A DNA stretch of 64,000 nucleotides, taken from NCBI GenBank assembly GCA_039707465.1, contig CM077644.1, positions 98,630,375-98,694,374 on the forward strand, in the 5' to 3' direction. Shown piece after piece: positions 13,001 through 25,783 of the stretch. Numbering within the stretch: the first letter of the stretch is position 1; each line of letters starts with the position of its first letter. The stretch comes from Rhabdophis nuchalis (taxonomy: Eukaryota; Chordata; Lepidosauria; Squamata; Natricidae). The notes beneath the pieces were generated by a model that was given only the letters and a program-made list of their open reading frames with translations, was not told the DNA's origin and did not search any database. The translations under genes were made by a program, and so were the position numbers.

Positions 13001-13340
13001 TAGTGTGAATTACAATAAAGAGTGACAAATTATTAAAATTGGCAAAATATCAGATTTCTGCTCTTCATAACTATTGAAACTATTGAAGACTTCATCACGA
13101 ACATTTGCAATTTCTTCTCTCAAGGCCATATGCCTATCACACAGCTGAGTGATCTTTCTTTCAAGGGTTTGATCAGGAAGACTGCCATCTTGCTGAACTG
13201 ACCCTGCAGACACTGGCAATAATATACCTCTTCTTTAGCATAAATAATTCTGCAACAGTGATACACAATGCAATTTTGCTTCATAAATAACCTTGTGTTG
13301 ATAAGCCATTCTCTGGATCGAAATAGTGGCATGGTTACAG
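13001..13340 (-). pseudogene. unrecognised coding-like fragment, possible processed pseudogene
   Basis: In one minus-strand frame, about 110 codons interrupted by a single TAA near 13233 read like ordinary globular/coiled-coil protein: KVIYEAKLHCVSLLQ before the stop, then LPVSAGSVQQDGSLPDQTLE and DRHMALREEIANVRDEV after it. Composition is not low-complexity. Downstream on the same strand is a run of nine A residues, as in a retrocopy. I cannot name the source protein. It has no visible splice sites fitting COL11A1 and does not resemble a collagen exon. It could also be a transposon remnant. Confidence 0.35.
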
Positions 13341-13489
13341 AACATCAATGTGTTGTGCAAAAAAGATGAATGTGAAATAACATCATAAATAATTATTGAA
13401 AAAGGCTCTCTTTAATATATACATTTGAGTCACCCAACCAAAGGGTATGTTAAAACAACTTGGTTCTACTGTAGTCCATCAAAACCTCT

Positions 13490-13978
13490 TGTTAGGATAT
13501 TCAGCCTTATATTGGGTTGACAATATATATGAGCCTATGTTCTTAAGGAGTTATGTAGCTTTAAGAACTGTGTTAAATTCTAATTGGCTGTGCTTCTCAG
13601 CTCTACCATATAAGCAAGCTCAGAAACACAGTCCATTCCCTTTTCGATTCCATTTGATTTCCTGTTCTTACTGTTTGCCGAGGAGCTGAAGACTGAAGAC
13701 TAAAGAAGTATTGGTTTTGCATCACTGTAAGATAACTCTGCGTTTGGTGAAGGACTGTTATTGTGTGAGAAGTTAGAATCACTGGTCAGAAGAAGTATTT
13801 TAGTTGCTACAAAGTAAAGACTATTTATTTTCTTACTATCACTGTTTTAGAGTTTGTTTGTGGTTAAAGCAATGTATCTCTTTACTGTCCAGTGTATTAC
13901 ACTATTCCACATTTATTTTCAAACACTGGTTACGGGACCAGAGTTGTAACACTGGCTCTGAACCCAGAGTTGCTAACA
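13490..13978 (+). mobile_element. solo LTR, 489 bp
   Basis: Ends are TGTTAGGATATTC and GTTGCTAACA, so the termini form the inverted pair TGTTAG/CTAACA. A perfect 5-bp target duplication CCTCT flanks it (13485-13489, 13979-13983). A TATA-like CATATAAG near 13604 suggests plus-strand transcription. No internal viral genes accompany it. The family (Gypsy or ERV) is not determined. Confidence 0.85.
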
Positions 13979-14609
13979 CCTCTGATAATAATGTGGTAGC
14001 CCATAAAAATGAAAAATATGGGGATTTCTGATTTACAGGATGGCATTTGCAATTCCAAAATATTTTTTTAAAAAAATATAAGCTTAACATACCAATAATC
14101 ATTCTCTCTAACTCAATTAATTGTAGCCAAAAATGTGCCTGGAGTACAGTTTACCAAGCATACGACTGAGAGAAATTATGAACCACCAACCCAAATCCTT
14201 TACTTTCGATATATAGAAATTTACTCCAGGCGCACGTTTATCTAACAGCGCAATGCTGTTTGCACCGGGTAGAAATGTGTTTTTTTAACCCTATTATATT
14301 CAGCTCAGTGAAGCCAAAGATTTGATTAGACTTATAACAAGCCTCATTACTCCCTAATGTTGATTAAAATGCCATTAGTAAGAGCCAAGGGCATACAACA
14401 CTTGACTGGATCAGGGCCATCACTTACATAAGTATAATTGCTTCTTTTGCTAGAATAATTGACAGATCGTACTAAATCCACCTCTATCATTGATCCCCTT
14501 TAATCTTTCAGGCTGTTCAAAATTACATTCTCATGCATAGTCTACACAACTCAGCTTTCACCAGCTTGTATACTCTCTATATGCATCATTGTTTATCAAA
14601 TCTTGCCAA

Positions 14610-15005
14610 CACAGATAGTCCTTGACTTATGATTAGAATTGGGACCAAAACCAAAACAAAGTTGTTGTTCAAGGGAATCATGCCCAATTTTTCAATCCTT
14701 TTGCCATCATCGTTAAACAAATCACTCAGTTGTTAAGTGAATCACACAGTCATCAAGTAAATCTGGTTTCCTCCATTGACTTTGCTTGTTGGAAGCTGCC
14801 CGGGAAGGTCACAAAGGGAAACACACACACACCCAACCATCATAAATATATGCTGGTTGCCAAGTGCCCAAATTTCGATCACATGATCACTGGAATGCTG
14901 TGAAGGTCATAAGTGCGAGCATTGACTATAAGTCACTTTTTTCCAATGTGATTCTAGTTTTGAACGGTCGCAAAACAAATGTTTGTAAATTGAAGACTAC
15001 CTGTA
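14610..15005. mobile_element. TA-flanked MITE (AGGTAGTCCTCGACTTA family)
   Basis: Starts ACAGATAGTCCTTGACTTAT and ends AAATTGAAGACTACCTGTA, about 395 bp, with internal GGTCACAAAG- and CATGATCAC-type text shared by the other copies. Confidence 0.75.
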
Positions 15006-15321
15006 TAGTGAAAGATCAAGGGCAATGGGTGTTTCGGTCCAAGAAGAAAGCTTTCATATGTGCATGATTGAACAATTCCAATTTAATCAATTTTCTGGGA
15101 TAGAATGATACATTGAATTAGTACTGAAGCAAAAGGATTGCTAACACACTAAGCCACAATCTTGGTTAAGCATTCCAAGGGAACAAAGCATTTGTGTTTG
15201 TTATATACATCTACAACAATCTATATTATCAAGGTTTCATCCGCATGAGGGTGCATATCACATTACATGTATATCTGCTATCTGTTCTAACATATGCCAC
15301 TAACATACTTCACAATCGATA

Positions 15322-15665
15322 CAAAAGCTAAGAGTGGCACAAAGAGCATTGAAAAGATACATGCTCAGCATCACAAGACAAGATAGAAAGGCCTGCACAT
15401 GGATTAGAGAACAAACAAAAGTATATGATATCATCATGAGAGTAAAAGAATTGAAATAGGCTGGTCACCCAGCAAGATGAACTGATAGTAGGTGGACTAC
15501 GGCAGTCATAGAATGGATTCCACTTGATAAAAAGCATCCAAAAAAGAGACCTAAAACAAAATGGAACGACAACAGCAGCAAGTATTGTGGGCCCAACTGG
15601 CAAAAGCAATCTCAGAACCATATTTGTTGGATACATGCAGAAAAGGTCTTCATCTTGCAGTGGAT
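15322..15665 (+). mobile_element. RTE/BovB-type LINE, C-terminal ORF fragment
   Basis: Plus-strand translation gives KLRVAQRALKRYMLSITRQD, then TWIREQTKVYDIIMRVKELK, then a stop where RTE proteins have a tryptophan, then AGH. Later frames give TKWND-like and NWQKQSQNHIW-like text. This is the region after the RT domain in RTE-clade elements. Several stops and frameshifts show it is dead. BovB is the expected RTE in snakes; the family is not proven. Confidence 0.7.
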
Positions 15666-15669
15666 AGAC

Positions 15670-16063
15670 TAGCGATGGAGAACCTGTGGCACGCATGCTG
15701 GAAGTTGCATGCAGAGCCATCTCTCAGGGCACACCACCCGTCACCTGCTGCATTTCTGGCTTCTGGCAAGCTGGCCAGCTGGCACGCATTGGGGGGGAGG
15801 TGCCAGAAACTGGAAGAGCAGCTCCCTGGCACACATGTGCGCACCAGGAAGCTGAGCTTCTTCATATGTGCATATGGCAGAAACTGGAAGACCAGGGGAC
15901 TGATGCGCATGCACACACTGAAAACCAGAATCCCCGCTTCCCGGTGTGCGCATGCATGCTGGGGAACTACTCTTTTGGTTTCCGGCACTCCCACATGTGT
16001 GCATCAGGGAACTGCTCTTCCGGTTTCTGGTGCTCCCCCGTCCCATTAAGGTTGCCAACAATG
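15670..16063. mobile_element. hAT MITE (GTGATGGCGAACC family), diverged
   Basis: Begins TAGCGATGGAGAACCTGTGG and ends AAGGTTGCCAACAATG. The flanking octamers GGATAGAC and GGATAAAT agree at 6 of 8 positions. The interior is CpG-decayed with many TGCGCATG-like motifs. Same family as 58372-58722. Confidence 0.65.
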
Positions 16064-16719
16064 GGATAAATGGGTAGAATGGTGATGATGATATCTCCCC
16101 TTTTTTAAGGCATTCAGGATGGCTTACATGGTGTCATTTTCTCATTACAACAACTTGCAATGTAGGTTGGACTGAGAGACAATGACTGGTTCAAAATCTT
16201 CCAATGAGTTCTTTAGTTCAGGGAAAACCTTTAACTATGGTCCCTGTTAACTATTACTTTATAGAAGCAAACCCAGATGAACCCTTAATGTGAGTTCTTG
16301 CTTTAATATTTTGAAATGAATTTTATATTTCTACCTATTTATTTTATCTCTGGGCAAATAAACAATTCTATATTATTTTGGTTTGTCCTCCTGCTCCATA
16401 TAAAACTTATCTTGGGGAAGAATTCATATTAAGGAGAATGTTTCAAATTCACACTTTCTTGATATCCTTTTTTTTTATCTGAAGCAAACTTAAACAAATG
16501 AAGAATAAACACTATACCATAATCTTTAGAACAGAGTATCAGTTCAAAAGTGAAGCACTTAATTCTGTTTTGACTGAATTAAGTGCTTTTCATTTCTGAA
16601 ATATAATTATTATTTTTAAAGATAAAATTACATGTATGTATATTTACGTGAGTGATGTGGGCTGTTCTTTAAAATGCAGAAATGCTGCCACATCATCCAT
16701 ATTGAGTTTGGCAATTTTT

Positions 16720-17218
16720 AAATTAAATTTAATTTAATTTGAATTTCTAAACCGCACCTCTCTCCCCATGGGGACTCAGGGTGGTGCACAGGGAATTAAA
16801 ACGACAATATAAAATATACAATAAGAAAAACTGTACAAAATTACATACTAAACATCTAATTAAATTAAATACCCTGCGCTAAAATATCCTAAAATCAATT
16901 AACCCATTAAAATTCTAATTAAAAATTTTAAAACTCAGTCTACTAGTGGCGAAACGGGTGGGGGCTAGGCCCGGCCGGCTAATTGAAAGAGGTGAGTCTT
17001 TAGATGTTTGTGAAAGGAGCGAAGGTCCGTGATGGTCCTGAGTTCAGGGGGTAGGTCGTTCCAGAGGGCTGGGCCCGCCACAGAGAAGGCCCTTCCCCTA
17101 GGCGTCGCCAGCCGGCATTGCCTGGCGGATGGCACCCGGAGGAGTCCCTCCCTGTGGGAGCGGATCAGACGCAGGGATGTATGAGGCACGATGCGGTCTC
17201 GCAGATATCTAGGCAATA
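16720..17218 (-). mobile_element. L2-type LINE, 5'-truncated 3' end (second subfamily)
   Basis: The minus strand retains [20 protein letters not shown], then [20 protein letters not shown], then FHKHLKTHLFQLAGRA, an open frame of about 83 codons to the stop. A 3' UTR with CCGCACCTCTCTCC text and AATTTAATTT repeats follows. It differs from the LAGLG-ending copies and may be a distinct subfamily. Confidence 0.85.
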
Positions 17219-17591
17219 ATATTCTTGGAAATTATCCATTCCTTTCTCACTGTCCCTTCATCTTTCCTGCTAAGGTTTGGATTATACAGGTACTACAGAG
17301 AGATGAGTAGCTCCCTTCCTTCCAAGTACAGTGTAAGTTAAATAAATGTATTTTTAAAAGTAGTATAAAAAACCACCACAAACAATTGTAGCAATTTTTC
17401 AGGACAACTCATGCTAAATCAATCACCTCAACCGGGAATTCACAAAGGAGGCTCATTTGAATGTCTTCACTGGGACCCAACATATATTTTCATTTTATAT
17501 TGAAAAAGTTTTATTGAGTTTTACAAATTTTTTAAGTAGGGTAGGGTAAGGTGAGATGAAAAATATATTTGCATTTTAAAATGGACTGTAC

Positions 17592-17766
17592 AGAGATAGT
17601 ATTCAGCCAGTTCTCTCTGGTTTGGGAGAACCAGTAGCGGTGGCTGCAGGGGGCTCCACATACCCGCCCCAATATAAAGTGCAACCTTCTGCGCATGTGC
17701 AGACGGTGGCCCCTGCAATCTCACATTTGTGAACCGGTAGGGAAAGTAAGTGAATTCCACCGCTGG
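17592..17766. mobile_element. hAT-like MITE (GGTATTCAGCC / AACCGGTAGG family)
   Basis: Starts AGATAGTATTCAGCCAG and ends GTGAATTCCACCGCTGG, with internal TCTGCGCATGTGCAG and TGTGAACCGGTAGGGAAAG. Related copies at 59431 and 63783. No target duplication resolved. Confidence 0.6.
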
Positions 17767-18529
17767 GACTTTAGTAGGAAGAAACAGCTTGAAAAGCTAA
17801 TAGGTTACAGTAGACTGTTATGGTATTAAGTGAGATTTATATTTTAGTGGTAGCAGCCAAGTGGTTACCCAATTTATTGGAGGAAAATACATGTTGGTTC
17901 CCAATCTGACAGCCAGTAACAATAGTTGATGACTAGATTCAAAGAACAAATTCATCTTAAAAGTAACTGTCAACTTTCACATCTTTAATTCACAGTGTTT
18001 TCACATCCCTGGCAGCAACAGAATAAAGAGCTCAAGCTGCTACACATTTACTCCAAATTATTCCCAGTTTAAAATACTTAACTTTACCTGGATTAGATTC
18101 CAAATTCAAATCCAAAAAGAAAGTGAGCAGAGAAAAGGCATCATGCATTTATCTGGCCACATTCCCAGTCTTTCAACATAGAAATACCCAGGTTGCCATA
18201 TTCATTTAAGGCTCATTCCTCTGCTTAGAAGCATATGTTCCATTTATAGGTATGAGGTTCACTGCAAGGGACCCATACTTAGCACTGCAATTTCAGAGGT
18301 GACATATTCTTCAGGGATTTCCCTGCCAAGCTGATCATATAGCTGAAACCTCTGCAAGAGTGTATGTGAATTGCAATAAATAAACTTGTCCCCCATCTGG
18401 GACCAAAAATAATAATAATAATTAAGTGGAAACTAATAATATTTTATTGATTTTTATTATGAGATCCATAAATAATGAGGAGGGGAAAGCTTTTTTTCTC
18501 CACATCTCAACTCATTCCTAGCCCTAGAA

Positions 18530-18664
18530 CAGGGATGTCCAAACTTGGGAACTTTAAGACTTGTGGACTTCAACTCCCAGAATTCCCCAGCCAGCTATGC
18601 TGGCTGGGGAATTCTGGGAGTTGAAGTCCACAAGTCTTAAAGTTCCCAAGTTTGGACATCCCTG
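18530..18664. mobile_element. foldback hAT MITE, 135 bp
   Basis: Almost perfect palindrome: CAGGGATGTCCAAACTTGGG at the left end is repeated inverted at the right, meeting at CCAGCTATGCTGG. Perfect 8-bp target duplication CCCTAGAA at 18522-18529 and 18665-18672. Four such foldback elements occur in the window. Confidence 0.95.
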
Positions 18665-19501
18665 CCCTAGAAAAAAGGCCTATGGGGGGGGGGGGATGGT
18701 GCCACCCTCTTTTTCTGTAGCTATTGCTGCTGTTTCTCATCATATTGCATAAATGGAAACACCACTGGTTTTTTTTCCCATTAGGAAGTGGCGAAAAGCA
18801 GCGGTTTCTATTTCCTTTTCTCAGAGTCCCCACTGTCACACTTCTCCCCTGTGGGAAGATGCGCAAACTACAGAGGAAAACCAAACAATGCATATGCTAC
18901 CTACCCCAGGGGAACACTAAATTCATTCAGACGGGAAGAAAGGAAGGCGCTAGCCTTTTTTTTTTCCCATGGCTTTCTTCGATACAATAAACTTTGGGGA
19001 GAAAGCCACTCTTCATTTGAGCAGTCCAGCAATCCATAGAGTTCAAAGCTCTGAGTTCTCAACATGGACCCTTTCCTGAGGGTACATCTGAGTGAACCAT
19101 GAACCCAGAGCCGCAGGGTAAAAAAAAAAAAGAACAAATAAAGCGGCATCTGGAAGAAATAGAAGATTTAATAGAAAAGTCTCAAGAGATTTTTTTTTTC
19201 TACTCCAAAGCCAGTTCTGTCAGAACAGTAGTTCCCGTGGTATTTTTGGCATTCCTTATTTCATCCCCGCCAGGGTCTATGTGTCATTGAGCACTGTGGA
19301 AAATCAAATACAGTGTTTTAAAGACGGTTTCCACTGAAATGAAATCTAGTCTGAAAAATATGTCAAGAATGAATGGATTCAGCCTCCTTGCACATTATTG
19401 CAAAATATTTTTTCTGTTAATTCCTAGTAAAATTAGAATTTGGTAACCATTAAATCTACATTTTTTTCAGTGTATTTGACATGTAATCTATAGAACAGCC
19501 T

Positions 19502-19503
19502 AC

Positions 19504-19563
<60 letters not shown>
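19502..19563. repeat. (ATT)n microsatellite
   Basis: About 20 ATT triplets with no recognisable LINE attached. Confidence 0.97.
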
Positions 19564-19564
<1 letters not shown>

Positions 19565-19735
19565 TTGTCACCCATCTCACCTAGTTATTTTTTTCATCTT
19601 ATTTTTCTTTATTTCTTGATATACTGAAAGAAAAAAACATCCCCATCTAACTCAGCAGAAAGCCAAATAGGAGACAATAATATATGTTAAAAATGTAGTT
19701 GCATTATAAGTGTTTGTATAGTATAGACATCCTAA

Positions 19736-19970
19736 TGAGAGCCAGTTTGGTCCAGTGGTTAAAGCACTGGGCTAGAATAGCAGAAGACCAGGAGTTCAAG
19801 TCCAGCCTTAGCCTTGAAAACCGGCTGGGTAACCTTGTGCCAGTCATTCTCTCTCAGGACTGCTGTGTTGGGGAAATAGGAGGAGGAAGGTGTGTTTGAT
19901 ATGTTCACCACCTTGAGTTATTTGTAAAAATAATAAAAGTGGGATATAAATAAAAATATAAAATAAAAAT
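19736..19970 (+). mobile_element. Sauria-type tRNA-derived SINE
   Basis: GAGCCAGTTTGGTCCAGTGG and TTAAAGCACTGGG (box A region), GGAGTTCAAGTCCAGCC (box B), then TGGGTAACCTTGTGCCAGTC and CTCTCTCAG. The tail ends in GGGATATAAATAAAA. Typical squamate Sauria SINE order. Confidence 0.85.
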
Positions 19971-22900
19971 AATAACAACTGTCTTATTACAGATTCTTTT
20001 GCAGATTATCCCCTACATGGAATGCAGGGATTCCCTCTCCCCTAGCTTGCAAATGTTGGTTTGGTTCATACATCCTGCCAAGCTATAATGTAGCTCGTCT
20101 GGTTCTGACTTAACAGACCATGTAAGCCCAGCAATTGTGGTAGGTAAATTACAGTCTAAGGTTTATCATATCATATGAAGTCAACCAACTGTGGTTTATT
20201 CAATAAACTATTGTTAAGCAAACAATGGTAAAACATAACCAAACCCAACCTCACCATCATTATTGAGGTTTATCACTGAACACATACATACATACATACG
20301 TATATATACATTTATCACTATCTCATCATTCTTTGTCCCATTGAACACAACTATTGAACCACCCTTACCATTTTAATGCTGATTTAATAATTACCAATTA
20401 TCATTTTTTCCATATTGGATGCTTCTTGACTATGTCTGTCTTTTCAAAACAGAAAGCAGAATTTCTAAATATATGTAGTAATGGGTAAACATATCCATTA
20501 CTGTTGTGGCATCAACCTTTATTCATGAAATGGCTGGCAATCCAGAAGAGAAAACAACTTTCAGAAAATACATGAAAACACTTGAAGATATTTCAAGCTT
20601 CAACAGAAATATGGATGAGAATTGTAATCAACCCCAATGAAAGTGATTGCTTACATTATCTTTGACCTTGAATGATTAATAAATGTGTAAAGAAGAGTCT
20701 AAGATACTTATTAGAGAATTACAATATTTGAAATAAACTAGGAGATTATAATAAAATCCTTGTAGATAAATGGCACCACCTTGTGTCCAACTGTGTGCCA
20801 TATTTGAAATGCTGATGAACTATTTATTCACTCTCTCCAACTTAATGGGACATTCTTATCCTTATTTTGTTGAATCAATTGAGTAACCATTAATTAGGCC
20901 AATAACTACTTGTTAAATCCCATAAAAACAATGCTGTTCCCAGTGCTGGATGTTTACATTCCAAATACAGAAAAGTATTTCAAAGAATTAACTTATTATG
21001 TATAGAGTCACTGCCAATTTTTGTTCCATTTAGCCCTTTGACAATGGCACTAAGATCTAATGTTAATATACGTTGCCCTGGTATTTATTTATAGGGGGGA
21101 AATGTCTGGACCAAACGCAATTTCTAACGTTGGATTTTCCCCCTTACCAGAGGGAACTCCCTTGTGCAGTACTGTGAAGCCATTAGCATGACAACTCCAC
21201 TGCGCTGCACAGTAGAAGCCATTTTACAGCAATACAGTAGGAGCCATTTTAAGGTACAACAGGCTGTATCTTAACAGAACACACACCCTGAGGGGTTTTA
21301 GGGGTATCTTACCCCCACAATATTTTTTTTCTAGAGAACAAGTCATCTGTGTACCAAGTTTGGTTGAAATTGCTCAAGGCATTCCAGAGTTATGCTGGAA
21401 CACACACACACACACACACAATACACACACAGCCATCTAAAAAAAACATTAGTCAGTTAGTTCTTATAGTGAAGCTACCAATGCCTTGGTTTGTCCAGTG
21501 TCTGAGGCTTATTAAGGGCAAAAGGAAGTGGCAGCCCTTAATTCATCCAGCTATCTACTTTCCCTAAGAAGACTTGAACCCAGAATCTTCTTGCCCCTAG
21601 TCCAGTAGCTTAACCATGATACTTCTCTATTCAGACATCTCATCAGTAATGTATGTATTACATAGATACTCTGGATATTGGTAAAATAAACAATCATGAC
21701 ATACATACTGACATGAGTATTGAAATATTTTGTCCTTAATAGTTACTTTCTCAAATCCTGCCCATGGGTGGAACAATACTTCCACTCAAACCTAACACAG
21801 ACGAATCATTCTTGGCTTCTTAGCTCATGTATAAAACCACAGGACTATGTTTGAGAATGTATGTAGCAATGGCTGCAAAATGGAAATCACTGCAGGAATT
21901 CAAACAACCTCACCAACTACCTGCAGTTAGAGCAATAAAATCTGCAGCTTAAATGTGCAAAGCCTAAAATTGCAGCAGAAGACAATGAAGCAGTACAAAA
22001 AATGTGTTTAGCTTTATGCTTTTAGGTGTAAAACATTCAACACTATTCCACAATATTCATCAATCTTACACTATTCCATCGAGCCCTTTTAATTAACTTT
22101 ACCATTCTCACATTTAGATGTGAGTTATATTTTCATTAGACTTCAATAATCCTCTGCTGATAAATAGTTTCTTGATACATACAGTAATTAAAAGGAAAAG
22201 AAGAGATAGCCACATTCTGCCACTGATACCTTTTCAAACATTATATGTTTTCTTCTAATTTACTTGCTTTCCTAAAAATGTTCTAAAAGTTCTAAAATGC
22301 CCCCTAAATTCAGTTCAAATTTCAATTTAGAAAAATAATACCTTGACAAAAAAGGAACGTGGGAAATATACAACACATTTTTTTTTATTTTTTGCTGTTC
22401 TTATCTAAACTTTTGTAATTACCTTTGGCAATCTGAAAGGCGTTTTTCCCTAAACCCTAAAGTCTTGAATTACGTTAGGTCAAAATTTTGAAAAACAACC
22501 AAACATTTCTTTAAATGTGAGAAATTCATGGGGAGAAATAATGCTGATTGCAATGAAATGCTTGCACTTCTAACTGTATATTTTTCAGAAACTAATCTGG
22601 CGTCAATCCAAATGAACCTGAAATATTTTTGCTGCTTTGCTAACTAACTCTGTGGGGAGCAGAAAGACTAACAACTACCACATCCATTCCTAAAGACCAT
22701 CTTTTCAGCTTGGATTATTTTTCTTGGCATATGACAGCCTTGTAAAATCAGACGCCTGAAAACATAAATGCCCTCCAAATGTCTGTTAAAATAATCTTTC
22801 TAGGGAATACTTCCTATAAGAAGTTCAGTCTCCCATATAGATTCCTTTACACAGATGTATTTCAGTGGTCTGTATAATCCTTCTTCCTGGCTTTTAAATA

Positions 22901-23265
22901 GTGGAAAAATATACTTCCTTTTGCCAAACCTTCTTTAGTTACTGGAAAGATTGATGAAATAAATAAATATCAAAAGGTATAAGTCACAAATAGGGTTGTT
23001 TCTGGACCACCTCTGTAATTACAGGAAGGCTGAAGTCTTACTCTTAATTACAGTCACTTCAATGCATGTGTTTTCTTGGAAGAAAGACTCAGAACACACT
23101 TATAAATATAACATGAACACTGGTTTAAATACCTTCCCCATGATAACCTGTCTCTCTTGTCACCGTAATGTGTCACACAAACTGATGTATAATTCTGGCA
23201 ATTTGCACAGAAAATATCTTGTCCCAAAGGATGCCGAACTCTCATAATAGCCATAGAATACAATG

Positions 23266-23298
23266 TAAGTGTGTGTGTGTGTGTGTGTACACACCTAA

Positions 23299-23342
<44 letters not shown>
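23266..23342. repeat. (GT)n and (AC)n microsatellite
   Basis: A GT tract followed, after a short spacer, by an AC tract of about 40 bp; the two can pair. It abuts the SINE starting at 23343. Confidence 0.95.
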
Positions 23343-23345
<3 letters not shown>

Positions 23346-23570
23346 GTGCCGTGGCCTAGTGGTGAAGATGCTCACCTCCCACTCGGAAGATTTAAAATTC
23401 AATCCTACTAGTGGCAAATGTTTCTCTCCCAGGGCACAAACAAAAAAATATCTGCTGTGAACTTTGTGTGGTGTCAGGAAGGGTATCCAGCCAGTAAATG
23501 CTCAATTCCATCAAGTCGCCCCAACTCTAACCCGAATGAAGGGATTACAATGGGTTGTAAAAAGCAAGTT
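23343..23570 (+). mobile_element. tRNA-derived SINE (third type)
   Basis: TGCCGTGGCCTAGTGGTGAA resembles a tRNA 5' half with box A. AAATTCAATCCTACTAG is the box B region. The body has TGTCAGGAAGGGTATCCAGC, a phrase also common in RTE 3' regions, which suggests an RTE partner. It differs from the two SINE types above. Confidence 0.65.
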
Positions 23571-24675
23571 ATTTCTGTATATACTCTGTGTGTGTGTGTG
23601 TGTGTGGCTTCTATATTCAAGGCATGCTATGTTCAAATATCACATACATTTATTTTTTTATGCTATCATGATTAGCATTTGCACACTCAACCCCAGGAAT
23701 TAATATATTTAATATTTAAAAAATAATAATCTTGGATTACAATTTAACATTCAGTTAATCAAATTAGGCTGAAACATGAACATTATTGCAAATTTGAAAT
23801 CATGTTCCCCCTCCTCTGTCTTTACTTTTCAGATAACTAGGGAGGGTTTTATCTGAAATGCTTACTCCACATCCATTTGAACTCAGACTTTGTTTATGAG
23901 ATTGGTATCTAAACTGTGCCTCCTGTTATTCTCCCCCAACTACAATGAGAAACACAAACTCATACACATGCAAAACTGTGCAGTCGTTTGTACTAGAGTA
24001 TCCCCATGTCTACAATGGGCATTCCACCCTGAAGGAAAGATACTTGAGATCATCATCATCATCATCATCATCAATTCCAAATAAGTAGTAGGAGGGTCGA
24101 ATTTCCCCTTCCCACTTGCACTGAATGGAACACAACTGACTAGAAAGCCCATAAAGATTATTAAACTAAGCCAATGGTGAATTATCTTCTATTACAACTT
24201 AGCCTAGACGTTCATAACATCTTTAACATCTTTTCATCTAGTAAAAACAACCAACTATATAGAATTTTAAAGCAATTTTACTATGGGTATTTGCAATGGA
24301 AATATTAATTTTATTTAGAAAGATTATTCTTTATTCTACTTTCCCCAGGATTTGCCCTCCCAAATTGCTTTTTATTTCCAACATATGATCTGCAACAGCT
24401 TTTTTAAAATTAATGTAATAAAATGTAGAGGAAAGCTCCTTCCTTCCTGGCAGTTCTCTCTTTCTATACACACCCACATCCACACATCATTCTGAATTTT
24501 GCTAAATTCAGAATTGCAGCCTCACTGTTACTATTGACGATAGATTAATAGACTGTTCAATCAATGTACTGATACTAATTATAATAGCTTCATAAGTCTA
24601 CTGCTGTGCTTTCATTAGCATTAATTCATGCATATTACCAACTGGATTCACTCCAGATGTACTGCTTTTAGACTA

Positions 24676-24756
24676 CCGTATTTTTCAGAGTATAAGACGC
24701 ACCGGAGTATAAGACGCAGCCAGGTTTTGAAGAGGCATTTTTTTTAAAAAAAAAGT
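24676..24756. mobile_element. left end of a CCGTATTTTTC TIR element
   Basis: Flanked by TA. It begins CCGTATTTTTCAGAGTATAA and carries two GTATAAGACGCA subterminal repeats, a layout parallel to the pogo element at 30576 but with different sequence. Its body may continue beyond the GATA/GGTA block to 25580-25783 and 27366-27440, split by an L2. No right TIR is seen. Confidence 0.6.
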
Positions 24757-25476
24757 AGGTAGATAGATAGAGGAATAGAGAGAGAGAGAAAGAGAGAGAA
24801 ATACAGTAGGTAGGTAGGGAGAGAGAGAGAGTAGGTAGGTAGCAAGGTAGGGGGGAGAGAGAGAAAAAGAGAGAAATACAGTAGGTAGGTAGGTAGGTAG
24901 GTAGGTAGGTAGGTAGGTAGACAGAGTGTGTAGTTAGGTAGGTAGGTAGATAAAGGGATAGGGAGAGAGGGAGAGAGAAATACAGTAGGTAGGTAAGTAG
25001 GGAGAGAGTGTGTGTAGATAGATAAGTAGGTAGAGGGATAGAGAGAGAGAAATAGAGAGAGAGAGAGAGAGGTAGGGGGGAGAGAGAGAGAGAGGTAGGG
25101 GGGAGAGAGAGTAGGTAGATAGGTAGATAGAGGGGAGAGAGAGAGAAATACAGTAGGTAGGTAAGGAAAGAGAGTGTAGATAGGTAGGTAGGTAGATAGG
25201 TAGAGGGATAGAGAGAGAAAAATAAAGAGAGAAATAAAGAGAGAGAAAGAAATACAGTAGATAGGTAGGGGGAGAGAGAGAGTAGGTAGATAGGTAGATA
25301 GAGGAGAGAGAGAGAGAAATACAGTAGGTAGGTAGGAATAGAGAGAGTGTAGATAGGTAGGTAGGTAGAGGGATCGAGAGACAAAAATAGAGAGAGAAAG
25401 GGAGAAAGAGAGAGAAATACAGTAGATAGGTAGGGGGGGGAGAGAGAGAGAGTAGGTAGGTAGTTAGGTAGGTAGA
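24757..25476. repeat. GATA/GGTA/GA satellite-like block (Bkm-like)
   Basis: About 720 bp of GGTA, GATA and GAGA runs. The phrase AAATACAGTAG recurs about seven times at 70-170 bp spacing, so it is a higher-order array rather than a plain microsatellite. GATA-rich repeats (Bkm) were first described in snakes. A 289-codon minus-strand open frame through it is an artefact of the missing stop codons. Confidence 0.9.
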
Positions 25477-25783
25477 TGTTCCCAGGTGTATTTACCCATG
25501 TGCTGGAGAATGAAATCACTGGCCACCTTTGGAACAAATCTTTGTTTCTGCAGGCACAACTTAATTCTCATCAATCACTCTAACTAAACAGCTTTCCGAA
25601 AGGGGGGAAAAAACCTTTTTACACTCTGCAAACCTCCCCCAAACAGCCCATTTTTTGTGAAAATGGGCCCGTTTTTTTTCAAATAAAAGGCATTAATAGC
25701 CTTGGGGGGGGCTTGCAGAGTGCTCCGGGGGGGACCCAAAATGAGGAAAAATGGCCCTTTTTTCTTTTTCTTTTTTCTTTTAT

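Noticed and set aside
24668..25537. A 289-codon minus-strand open frame rich in L, S, Y, P
   Set aside because: It is a translation of the GATA/GGTA/GA array, which lacks stop codons in that frame. No domain or non-repetitive part.
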